Origin: Sinorhizobium sp.
GTDB lineage: Bacteria; Pseudomonadota; Alphaproteobacteria; Rhizobiales; Rhizobiaceae
Length of the DNA: 5,136 nt
NCBI GenBank assembly: GCA_031178305.1
Contig: JAPSJG010000304.1
Location: 1-5,136 of the forward strand
Reading direction: 5' to 3'
Of this stretch, positions 1-5,136 are shown in pieces. The notes beneath the pieces are model-generated. The model ran no database searches and had not been told where the DNA came from. It saw only the letters and a list, made by a program, of their open reading frames with translations. The stretch's first letter is position 1. The number at the start of each line of letters is the position of its first letter. A program made the translations under genes and the position numbers.

Positions 1-1
1 G

Positions 2-418
2 GGCGCGAGCAAGGCCGACCGCAACGCGCTCAAGTCCTACGGGATGAATCTCGGCCTCGCCTTCCAGCTTATCGACGACGTTCTCGATTATGGCGGCTCG
101 TCGAGCGATCTCGGCAAGAATGTCGGAGACGATTTCCGCGAAGGCAAGATCACACTGCCGGTCATTCTCTCCTATCGTCGCGGCACGCCGGAGGACCGGA
201 ACTTCTGGCGCGAAGCGATCGAGGGTGGCGCGAGCGACGCGGCCAATCTCGAGAAGGCACTCGGGCTCATCCGCCGCTATGGCGGCCTGACCGACACCAT
301 CGCGCGGGCGCAGCACTATGGCACGATCGCGCGCGATGCGCTCGCACCGCTGCCGGCTTCCCCCTGGAAGGCGGCGTTGATCGAGGTGATCGATTTCTGC
401 ATCGACCGGGTCAGCTGA
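2..418 (+). CDS. ispB: Polyprenyl diphosphate synthase (IspB type), C-terminal part, 5' end outside window
   Basis: This is the last 138 residues of a trans-isoprenyl diphosphate synthase; the frame is open from base 2 and ends at TGA 416-418. The visible part contains the second Asp-rich motif, FQLIDDVLD (DDVLD at 74-88), which binds the Mg-diphosphate of IPP. It is followed by the family signature GKNVGDDFREGK-TLP, which closely resembles the same stretch of E. coli octaprenyl diphosphate synthase. The family elongates an allylic diphosphate with successive IPP units in the cytoplasm to make the ubiquinone side chain. Rhizobia generally have ubiquinone-10, so the product is probably decaprenyl diphosphate, but chain length cannot be read from this half because the first Asp-rich motif and its flanking residues lie upstream of the window. 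An internal ATG at 44 is not a credible start because homology continues upstream of it. The next gene on the same strand begins 171 bp downstream. Confidence 0.93.
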   Translation, partial: GASKADRNALKSYGMNLGLAFQLIDDVLDYGGSSSDLGKNVGDDFREGKITLPVILSYRRGTPEDRNFWREAIEGGASDAANLEKALGLIRRYGGLTDTIARAQHYGTIARDALAPLPASPWKAALIEVIDFCIDRVS

Positions 419-442
419 GATTGCCGCGAGGGGGATATTCCA

Positions 443-468
443 GGAGGAATTTCTTGGAGGAATTTCTT
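443..468 (+). repeat. Perfect 13-bp tandem duplication containing Shine-Dalgarno-like cores
   Basis: The unit GGAGGAATTTCTT occurs twice with no gap (443-455 and 456-468). Each copy holds a GGAGG core followed six bases later by a TTG triplet (454-456 and 467-469). The second TTG is in frame with the downstream TPR gene. The repeat lies between the ispB stop and the TPR gene and has no known family. A recent slippage duplication is the simplest explanation. Confidence 0.9.
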
Positions 469-589
469 GCCGCGCTGCGCCAAAAAAGCCATTCTATTCA
501 TCAAGACTTGCGTCTGGCACCCTCCGATCGACTGCGAAGCTGACAGCGGTGGCGCGACGCGCCGGACGATCGGCAACGAAAGGTTAGAT

Positions 590-2422
590 ATGCGGCAGAA
601 TGAACTTTTACGCCTTCTCAGCGGCGCGGCGATGTTCGCCCTTCTGGCGGTGACCGGCAGCCACCATGCCTACGCTGAAGATGTCGCGGCTGTCGAGGAC
701 GCCCAGCCTTTCGACGTCAGCAGCGTCAACACCTTCGCCGGCGCGTTCCTGGCGGCGCGAACGGCCGATGTCGATCGGGATTACGAAACGGCGGCCGACC
801 TCTACCGGATCGCACTGCAATTCGAACCGGAGAATAGAGAGGTAAAGCAGCGGCTGATGATTACGCTGCTGATCGGCGGCAAGTTCGACGAGGGCGTCAA
901 GGTCGCGGAGGAACTGAAATCCGATCGGGCCGTCGAACGGATCACGACGATCGTGCGCGCCGTCGAGGCAATTCGCAAACGCGAGTACCGCACCGCCCAA
1001 AAGCTGCTGAACTACGAAGGGCCGAACGATCTCGACCGGCTGATGAGCACGCTGCTCTCCGCCTGGGCGAAATTCGGACAGGGTCGACCCAAGGAGGCGC
1101 TGGCTGAGATCAAGGCGCTCGAAGGACCGGAATGGTTCCGGGTGTTCAAGAACTATCATGCCGGCGCCATCGCGCTTGCCGCCGGCGACAAGGCGACGGC
1201 CCGTTCTCGGCTGAACGACGCTATTCTCGACCGGGAGGGCGGTAGTGCCGCGCCCGACACCTTCATGCGTGCGGTCGAAGCGCTGGCGCGCTTCGAAGCT
1301 CGCGAGGGCAATAAGCAAAAGGCACTGGATACGGTCGCCGTGGGCGAGAGCCTCGTCAACAACTATACCCCGCTCGAAGCGCTCAGAAAGAACATCGAAG
1401 AGGGCAAGCCACAGGAGCAGCAGGTGCGCACCGCCGTGCAGGGAGCAGCGGCCGTGCTTTTCTCGATTGGCGGTGCGCTCAACCGCGAGGGGGCGGAAGA
1501 CATCGTATCGCTCTATCTGCAGACGGCGCGCCGGCTCGATCCGGAAAGTGCCGACATCCTCGTTATGCTGGGTGGTATCGCGGAAAACCTAAAGAAGCAG
1601 GAGGAAGCGATCGCGCTGTACAAGAGCGTGCCGGAAAATTCTCCGATGCGCCGCGTCTCCGAGCTTCAGCTGGGCCTCGCGCTCGCCGGCATCGGTAAGG
1701 TCGAAGAAGCGAAGAAGCACTTGCGGGCGCTGATCGACGTCGATCCCAAGAACATCCGCAACTATCTCGCCTACGGCAGCGTGCTTTCCGACGCCAAGGC
1801 CTATAAGGAGATGAGCGAGCTCTACGACCGAGCCGTTGAGGCAATCGGTCCGGTACCGAAGCGCGGCGACTGGACCGTGTTCTTCCAGCGCGGGATCGCC
1901 TATGAGCGGCAGAAGCTCTGGGACAAAGCCGAACCGAACTTCCGCAAGGCGCTGGAGCTCAATCCGGATCAGCCGCAGGTTTTGAACTATCTCGGCTACT
2001 CCTGGGTCGACATGAACATCAACCTCGAAGAGGGCCTCGAGATGATCCGCAAGGCGGTCGAGCTCAAGCCCGATGACGGCTACATCGTCGATTCACTCGG
2101 CTGGGCCTATTTCCGCATGAACCGGTTCGATGAGGCGGTGGTCGAGCTCGAACGTGCGGCGGAGTTGATGGCCGGCGACCCGACGATCAACGATCATCTT
2201 GGCGACGCCTATTGGCGGGTTGGACGCAAGCTCGAAGCGGTGTTCCAGTGGACGCAGGCACTGGAACTGAAGCCCGAGGAGCCGGAAATCCCGAAGATCA
2301 AAGCGAAGATCGAAAACGGCCTGCCGCCGCTCAAGGTACAGGTTCCGGCAGCAGCGGACGCCAAGGATACCCTGCCGAAGAAGGCCGTTCCCGAAACAGC
2401 AGCGCCGGGCAAGAAGTCCTGA
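590..2422 (+). CDS. Exported tetratricopeptide-repeat protein
   Basis: This is a 610-residue protein. The ATG at 590 is preferred because it has an AAGG ribosome site at 580-583 and begins a typical signal peptide: charged residues 1-8, a hydrophobic core at about 9-22, and an AYA/ED cleavage site after residue 29. The mature protein is largely helical repeats. A TPR-like unit spans about 47-82, more divergent repeats follow in the middle, and four clear tandem TPRs lie at about 429-460, 461-495, 496-529 and 530-563. These show the usual spacing of G/A-Y and A-F/L positions and end in NPD/KPD-type turns. The last 25 or so residues are rich in Ala, Pro and Lys and probably disordered. TPRs mediate protein-protein contacts, and the signal peptide places this one in the periplasm or at the envelope. 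The partner is unknown. A tandem stop (TGA TAG, 2420-2425) ends the gene 7 bp before ispE, so the two are probably co-transcribed. The frame stays open upstream to a TTG at 467, giving a 651-residue alternative that would bury the signal peptide. Confidence 0.92.
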   Translation: MRQNELLRLLSGAAMFALLAVTGSHHAYAEDVAAVEDAQPFDVSSVNTFAGAFLAARTADVDRDYETAADLYRIALQFEPENREVKQRLMITLLIGGKFDEGVKVAEELKSDRAVERITTIVRAVEAIRKREYRTAQKLLNYEGPNDLDRLMSTLLSAWAKFGQGRPKEALAEIKALEGPEWFRVFKNYHAGAIALAAGDKATARSRLNDAILDREGGSAAPDTFMRAVEALARFEAREGNKQKALDTVAVGESLVNNYTPLEALRKNIEEGKPQEQQVRTAVQGAAAVLFSIGGALNREGAEDIVSLYLQTARRLDPESADILVMLGGIAENLKKQEEAIALYKSVPENSPMRRVSELQLGLALAGIGKVEEAKKHLRALIDVDPKNIRNYLAYGSVLSDAKAYKEMSELYDRAVEAIGPVPKRGDWTVFFQRGIAYERQKLWDKAEPNFRKALELNPDQPQVLNYLGYSWVDMNINLEEGLEMIRKAVELKPDDGYIVDSLGWAYFRMNRFDEAVVELERAAELMAGDPTINDHLGDAYWRVGRKLEAVFQWTQALELKPEEPEIPKIKAKIENGLPPLKVQVPAAADAKDTLPKKAVPETAAPGKKS

Positions 2423-2429
2423 TAGCCGC

Positions 2430-3341
2430 ATGCAGGCAGACGACATCCCTGGCTTCGCGCTGACCTGTCAAGCGCCGGCCAAGATCAACTTGGCGCTCCA
2501 TGTCGTCGGCCAGCGCGCCGACGGCCATCACCTCCTCGAAAGCCTCGTCACCTTCGCCGATCACGGTGACAGGATTGCGCTCGCGTCGGCCGAGGCGGAC
2601 CGGTTTACGGTATCGGGCCGTTTTTCGCAGGACTTGCCGGTTTCGGCGGAAGGCAAGGACGGCAATCTGGTGCTGCGCACCCGCGATCTCTTGCGGCGCG
2701 AGGTGACCGCACAGGGCGATGCGGCCGGGCCGGTCCATCTGCATCTCGAGAAGAACCTGCCGATTGCTTCCGGGATCGGCGGCGGCTCGGCGGATGCCGC
2801 CGCAACGCTTCGAGGACTGCTTGCGTTCTGGGGTGCAAGGGTAGCGCCCGCAAGGCTGAAAGAGCTCGCGCTCGAACTCGGCGCCGACGTGCCGATGTGC
2901 CTCGATGGGAGCCCGCTCCTCGCAAAGGGGGTCGGTGAAGAAATCAGCCCGCTTTCCAATCTGCCGTCCTTCCCCATCGTCCTCGTCAATCCACTCGTCG
3001 CGGTCTCAACGCCGGCGGTCTTCCGCGCGCTCACCAAGAAGACCAATCCCCCGCTAGCCCTGCCGTCAGGCGTCGAAACGGCAGGGGAGTGGCTGGCGGC
3101 GATGGCCGGCATGCGCAACGATCTGGAGCCGCCGGCACGCGCGCTCGAACCGGTCATTGAAGAGGTATCCGACGCCCTGAGAGCCGCCGGGGCCGACCTT
3201 GTGCGCATGTCCGGCTCGGGTGCCACGTGCTTCGGCCTGTTCGACGGCGATGAAAGCGCAGCTGCGGCTGGACAGCGCATTTCCGCCGCTCATGCGGGAT
3301 GGTACGTTCTAGCCACCCGCACCGCCGGAACGAGAGGATAA
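2430..3341 (+). CDS. ispE: 4-diphosphocytidyl-2-C-methyl-D-erythritol kinase
   Basis: IspE phosphorylates the 2-hydroxyl of CDP-methylerythritol with ATP, the fourth step of the cytoplasmic MEP pathway to IPP and DMAPP. The 303-residue product has the family landmarks in order. The N-terminal APAKINLAL motif carries the catalytic lysine (K18). The GHMP-kinase ATP loop PIASGIGGGSADAA is at 111-124. The LGADVPMCLDG segment contains the catalytic aspartate (D153), and the C-terminal GHMP motif RMSGSGATCFGLF is near residues 257-269. Length is normal to slightly long for the family. The ATG at 2430 lies only 7 bp after the upstream stop and has no strong Shine-Dalgarno sequence, which suggests translation coupled to the TPR gene. 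The catalytic residues are intact and the gene is expected to be essential if, as in most alphaproteobacteria, the MEP route is the only source of IPP. Confidence 0.97.
   Translation: MQADDIPGFALTCQAPAKINLALHVVGQRADGHHLLESLVTFADHGDRIALASAEADRFTVSGRFSQDLPVSAEGKDGNLVLRTRDLLRREVTAQGDAAGPVHLHLEKNLPIASGIGGGSADAAATLRGLLAFWGARVAPARLKELALELGADVPMCLDGSPLLAKGVGEEISPLSNLPSFPIVLVNPLVAVSTPAVFRALTKKTNPPLALPSGVETAGEWLAAMAGMRNDLEPPARALEPVIEEVSDALRAAGADLVRMSGSGATCFGLFDGDESAAAAGQRISAAHAGWYVLATRTAGTRG
3332..3338 (+). promoter_or_regulatory. Ribosome binding site of moaB, inside the end of ispE
   Basis: The sequence GAGAGGA lies in the last codons of ispE, nine bases before the ATG at 3348. It supports that ATG over another at 3341-3343, which overlaps the ispE stop (TAATG) but opens a different frame with non-coding-like composition. 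The placement implies that moaB is read from the ispE transcript. Confidence 0.7.
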
Positions 3342-3347
3342 TGCCAC

Positions 3348-3890
3348 ATGCCCGGCATCGACGAGACGCGTCCCTTCATTCCCGTCGGCATTGCTGTGCT
3401 GACCGTCTCCGACACGCGCACGCGTGCGGACGACAGATCCGGAGACACGCTCGAGGCAAGGATACGCGAAGCCGGCCACCGGCTCGAGGCACGCGCGATC
3501 GTTACCGACGACCGGCAGAAGATCTACGAGCAGGTGAAGGCCTGGGCACTTGATCCCGAGATCGACGTCGTCATCACGACCGGCGGCACGGGCTTCACCG
3601 GCCGGGACGTGACCCCGGAAGCGCTCGAGCCGCTGTTCGAAAAGCGCATGGACGGCTTCTCCGAGGTGTTCCACCGCATTTCTTACGACAAGATTGGCAC
3701 GTCGACGATCCAGTCGCGGGCAACCGGCGGCGTCGCCAATGCCACCTTCATCTTCGTCCTGCCTGGCTCGCCCGGAGCCTGCAAGGATGCCTGGGACGGC
3801 ATTCTGAGACAGCAGCTCGACTACAGGCACATGCCCTGCAACTTCGTTGAGATCATGCCGCGGCTGGATGAACACCTGAAGCGCGGCTGA
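3348..3890 (+). CDS. moaB: Molybdenum cofactor biosynthesis protein MoaB (MoaB/MogA family)
   Basis: The 180-residue protein is a single molybdopterin-binding domain. It resembles E. coli MoaB through much of its length, notably DGFSEVFHRISYDKIGTSTIQSR and the later segment ending QLDYRHMPCNF. Motifs in order are LTVSDTRT (18-25), an Asp-Asp pair in VTDDRQKI (D54, D55), TTGGTG (77-82), RDVTPEA (86-92) and GSPGACKDAW (140-149). The family binds molybdopterin and, in active members, adenylylates it before molybdate insertion in the cytoplasm. The Asp in the VTDDR segment and the RDVTPEA loop resemble catalytic MogA proteins, whereas E. coli MoaB has altered residues at these places. Adenylyltransferase activity is therefore plausible, but this is inference. 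The gene starts 6 bp after the ispE stop and is probably the last gene of that transcript, because the next gene faces it. Confidence 0.95.
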   Translation: MPGIDETRPFIPVGIAVLTVSDTRTRADDRSGDTLEARIREAGHRLEARAIVTDDRQKIYEQVKAWALDPEIDVVITTGGTGFTGRDVTPEALEPLFEKRMDGFSEVFHRISYDKIGTSTIQSRATGGVANATFIFVLPGSPGACKDAWDGILRQQLDYRHMPCNFVEIMPRLDEHLKRG

Positions 3891-3972
3891 ACAAACGCCC
3901 TGTTCCCTTTGTAACAGCCCCCAATACTCAAAGCCGCTAAACTATATCCGTCAGCTCCGCGAAGCGGCCACG

Positions 3973-4002
3973 GCAGCAGGCAGCGTTTAGGCCGCCTACT
4001 GC
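3973..4002. other. Imperfect hairpin
   Basis: GCAG-c-AGGC (3973-3981) pairs with GCCT-a-CTGC (3994-4002). This gives eight base pairs with one C/A mismatch and a 12-base loop. No T-run follows directly on either strand, so it is not a standard intrinsic terminator. Confidence 0.45.
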
Positions 4003-4104
4003 ATGTTTCCTTCAATCGCATCCAGTTCAGGAGAAAGCACGCAGCGCTACAGCGACCATTGCGCATCAAAAGACACGCGGCGCTGTAAAGGCGGAGACAT
4101 GGCG

Positions 4105-4134
4105 CCTCTCTCCCGGAAAATATTGGGACAGAGG
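4105..4134. other. Imperfect hairpin
   Basis: CCTCT-c-TCCC (4105-4114) pairs with GGGA-c-AGAGG (4125-4134). Nine base pairs are interrupted by one central C/C mismatch around the 10-base loop GGAAAATATT. The downstream bases on either strand are not T-rich, so a simple terminator role is unlikely. Confidence 0.6.
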
Positions 4135-4144
4135 GAACTTACGA

Positions 4145-4176
4145 CATGCGGCCCATTGGAAAGGGCGGCCGGCATG
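4145..4176. other. Imperfect hairpin with one bulged G
   Basis: CATGCGGCC (4145-4153) pairs with GGCC-g-GCATG (4167-4176), giving nine base pairs with a bulged G at 4171 around a 13-base loop. It begins 11 bases after the hairpin ending at 4134, which suggests the two are parts of one larger structure. Confidence 0.6.
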
Positions 4177-4213
4177 GCAGGAGATTTTCAAAAGAATATA
4201 TTTGAGTTTGGTC

Positions 4214-4237
4214 GGGGGGGGCCGCAAGGCACCCCCT
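4214..4237. other. G8-run hairpin with GCAA tetraloop
   Basis: A run of eight G (4214-4221) is followed by CC, the tetraloop GCAA (4224-4227), then GG-C-a-CCCCC (4228-4236). The fold has eight G/C pairs with one bulged A. On the plus strand a T5 run lies at 4248-4252, eleven bases past the stem. That is too far for a canonical terminator but could act as a weak one for moaB transcription. Confidence 0.55.
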
Positions 4238-4254
4238 ATTAGCCACGTTTTTCG

Positions 4255-4295
4255 CATAGGGCACCGCGTCATTTCAGACGCGCAAGAGCCCTGTG
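4255..4295. terminator. Two-part hairpin, possible transcription end between convergent genes
   Basis: CATAGGGC (4255-4262) pairs with GCCCTGTG (4288-4295) with one G/T wobble. Inside an asymmetric 2/5 internal loop, CGCGTC (4265-4270) pairs with GACGCG (4277-4282) around the loop ATTTCA. The structure starts 30 bp beyond the stop of the minus-strand glycosyltransferase gene, a usual place for its terminator. Neither strand has a T-run directly after the stem, so the terminator call is tentative. It could equally be a domain of a structured RNA. Confidence 0.35.
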
Positions 4296-4324
4296 GCCAT
4301 TCGCGATCAAGAGAAGCGTCGGTC

Positions 4325-4858
4325 TCAGGCGCGCTCTGCCGTCCGGTGGCTGGTCGCCACCCAGGCTGGAACGAGTTCGGTCGATAGCTTGCGAACAGTT
4401 CGCGCCTTGGCAATGTCGCTCAACCGCATGTCAGTACGCGCCAAGGCAACGGCGTCGCGCTTGCGCATCAAGAACCCGGCCTCAAGCGGCGCTACCCTCC
4501 GCGACAGGCGCTTGAGGAGCGGACGCTTGTGCATTCTCGAGGGCGAGAACCGCGCGGGCGCCTTGTTGAAGGAGACATACTCCACGAGTTCATCCACCCA
4601 GCGGCCGAGCGGGCGGGCGCCGGGTTCAAGCAGCATCAGCCATTCGCCGCGCGCGGAACGCAGGATATCGCCGAGGTTCCAATCGAGGCAGAAGCGGCAA
4701 CCGGCCGCGTCGGCCACCTGCATCGAACCGTCCTTCGAACCTTGATCAAGTATGATGACGTCGCTGACGAGTCCCTGCACGGCGCCAGCAACGAGCACGG
4801 AAAGCGTTTGCGCCAGTTCCGCCTCGTTGTCCCTTGTCTCCATTATAATCGTCAGCAT
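4325..4858 (-). CDS. Small GT2-like glycosyltransferase
   Basis: This 177-residue protein begins MLTIIMETRDNEAELAQTL, the usual first strand and helix of a GT-A (family 2) fold. It continues with VSDVIILDQGSKDGS (32-45), which matches the nucleotide-binding D-x-GS-x-DGT motif, and GDILRSARGEWLMLLEPGARP (63-83), which sits where the family has its ...FLDaD metal-binding segment. A true DXD is missing there (LLEPGA), and the protein is much shorter than typical GT2 enzymes. Similar short proteins annotated as family 2 glycosyltransferases are familiar in Rhizobiales. Acceptor and sugar donor are unknown, and activity is uncertain. The C-terminal third is basic (SRMHKRPLLKRLSRR, 107-121). No signal peptide is seen, so it is probably cytoplasmic. 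The start at 4858 is chosen because the GT2 homology begins there and an AGGAA ribosome site precedes it. The frame is open to an ATG at 5050, but that extension is unlike the family and crosses the promoter region of the divergent gene. The gene converges on moaB. Confidence 0.8.
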   Translation of the reverse strand: MLTIIMETRDNEAELAQTLSVLVAGAVQGLVSDVIILDQGSKDGSMQVADAAGCRFCLDWNLGDILRSARGEWLMLLEPGARPLGRWVDELVEYVSFNKAPARFSPSRMHKRPLLKRLSRRVAPLEAGFLMRKRDAVALARTDMRLSDIAKARTVRKLSTELVPAWVATSHRTAERA

Positions 4859-5032
4859 GGCCGTTCCTACCGCATTGCAACAGAAAATGCCATAAGATTG
4901 CACGGGTAGCAGCCCTAGCCTCGACATAATTCCGAAGGCCGACGGTATTTTGTTCTTGCTTTGTTCGCCTTCCTGAGCTAGGAAAATGATCAAAGCGGAA
5001 CAGAGTCGACAATCGGTTCCGAGGAGATTTCC
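4859..5032. promoter_or_regulatory. Divergent intergenic region with a candidate plus-strand promoter
   Basis: The start regions of the minus-strand glycosyltransferase gene and the plus-strand gene at 5033 share these 174 bp, so promoters for both should lie here. For the plus strand, CTTGCT (4955-4960) and CTAGGA (4978-4983), 17 bp apart, resemble the rhizobial housekeeping pattern CTTGAC-N17-CTATAT at only seven of twelve positions. No convincing minus-strand promoter was found. Confidence 0.4.
4996..5021 (+). promoter_or_regulatory. Inverted repeat touching the ribosome site of the last gene
   Basis: CGGAAC (4996-5001) and GTTCCG (5016-5021) form a six-base inverted repeat with a 14-base spacer. 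The right arm ends on the first base of the GAGGAG ribosome site (5021-5026). It could be an operator half-site pair or a weak leader hairpin. A six-base dyad can also occur by chance in GC-rich DNA. Confidence 0.3.
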
Positions 5033-5136
5033 ATGAACGAGCTGTCTCAACTCAGGCAGGGAGCCTTTGCGCCCTCCAATAACGCAGAGATCGCCGATGC
5101 CATCGTCACCGGAACGAGCATCAGAATCGACGCCGA
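5033..5136 (+). CDS. Unidentified protein, N-terminal 34 codons only; possibly an FAD-binding oxidase subunit
   Basis: An ATG at 5033 follows a good ribosome site (GAGGAG, 5021-5026, six bases before the start), and the frame stays open to the window edge. The first 34 residues begin MNELSQLRQGAFAPSNNAEI and continue with a short Ala/Ile-rich segment ending SIRIDA. The pattern of Phe-x-Pro, then an Ala/Ile helix, then a Gly-Thr turn and a beta strand is loosely like the start of the FAD_binding_4 domain in GlcE-type glycolate oxidase subunits. That resemblance is weak, and the cofactor loop that would decide it lies beyond the window. No signal peptide is visible. The gene diverges from the glycosyltransferase gene. 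Confidence 0.7.
   Translation, partial: MNELSQLRQGAFAPSNNAEIADAIVTGTSIRIDA

Larger units (their letters stand above)
3891..4324. other. Gene-free, hairpin-rich region between convergent genes
   Basis: This 434-bp stretch lies between the 3' ends of moaB (+) and the glycosyltransferase gene (-). Reading frames of 79 to 115 codons cross it on both strands, but none shows a recognisable motif, a good ribosome site or coding-like composition. It contains imperfect hairpins at 3973-4002, 4105-4134, 4145-4176, 4216-4236 and 4255-4295, and an AT-rich patch at about 4184-4207. No tRNA, rRNA or riboswitch core that I know is visible. It may hold a structured non-coding RNA, a palindromic intergenic repeat, or the transcription ends of both genes. 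Confidence 0.6.

Noticed and set aside
467..589. TTG-initiated 41-codon N-terminal extension of the TPR protein
   Set aside because: The signal peptide beginning at ATG 590 would become internal, and the extension looks non-coding in composition. The strong GGAGG before the TTG is noted as a finding instead.
608..1318. 236-codon minus-strand ORF antisense to the TPR gene
   Set aside because: It is a shadow frame of a GC-rich gene. It has no motif and the opposite strand has clear TPR coding.
2561..3280. 239-codon minus-strand ORF antisense to ispE
   Set aside because: It is a Ser/Ala/Arg-rich shadow of ispE, which has all family motifs on the plus strand.
3309..3875. 188-codon minus-strand ORF antisense to moaB
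   Set aside because: It is a shadow frame that ends almost exactly with moaB and has no recognisable domain.
3900..3917. CTGTT/AACAG stem directly after moaB as its terminator
   Set aside because: The stem is only five pairs, has an 8-base loop and is followed by CCCCAATAC instead of a T-run.
3942..3947. CTATAT, a perfect rhizobial -10 hexamer after moaB
   Set aside because: No -35-like hexamer lies 16-18 bp upstream, so it does not support a promoter by itself, though it could matter if a transcript is found here.
4048..4087. Inverted repeat TACAGCG / CGCTGTA with a 26-base spacer
   Set aside because: It is seven bases with a long spacer and competing partners nearby, so it is too weak to list as a separate element.
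4003..4242. 79-codon plus-strand ORF in the convergent gap
   Set aside because: It has no clear ribosome site and low-information composition, and it crosses three hairpins. It does not resemble any family I know.
4066..4413. 115-codon minus-strand ORF overlapping the end of the glycosyltransferase gene
   Set aside because: It overlaps a better-supported gene in another frame and has no motif.
4859..5050. 64-codon upstream extension of the glycosyltransferase gene
   Set aside because: The added residues are Cys-rich and unlike a GT2 N-terminus, and they would cover the start of the divergent gene. The ATG at 4858 has its own AGGAA site.

Overview
The window looks like ordinary chromosomal DNA from an alphaproteobacterium of the Rhizobiales, probably close to Sinorhizobium/Ensifer. 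This is inferred from the high GC content, the strong G/C third-position bias in the coding frames, the gene order polyprenyl synthase - secreted TPR protein - ispE - moaB, and a small rhizobial-type GT2-like protein. No database was consulted, so the genus is an impression only.

Layout. Positions 2-418 (+) hold the C-terminal end of a trans-polyprenyl diphosphate synthase (ispB type). A 171-bp gap follows and contains a perfect 13-bp tandem duplication carrying two Shine-Dalgarno-like cores. Three closely packed plus-strand genes come next: an exported protein with many TPR repeats (590-2422), ispE (2430-3341, 7 bp after the TPR stop) and moaB (3348-3890, 6 bp after the ispE stop). They are very probably co-transcribed. 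A 434-bp gene-free stretch (3891-4324) separates moaB from a convergent minus-strand gene for a small GT2-like glycosyltransferase (4325-4858). A 174-bp divergent intergenic region leads to the first 34 codons of a plus-strand gene that runs off the right edge (5033-5136) and is not securely identified.

How the genes relate. IspE makes an intermediate of the MEP pathway, which supplies IPP and DMAPP. The polyprenyl synthase consumes these to build the ubiquinone side chain, so the left half carries an early and a late step of isoprenoid supply. MoaB belongs to molybdenum cofactor synthesis and has no direct biochemical link; it appears to be a co-transcribed housekeeping gene. The TPR protein is presumably a periplasmic or envelope scaffold with unknown partners.

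No obvious new multi-gene system, mobile element, CRISPR array, tRNA or rRNA is present. The least explained part is 3891-4324. It contains no convincing gene but several clear imperfect hairpins in succession, so it could hold a structured RNA, a palindromic intergenic repeat, or only the termination zone between convergent genes.
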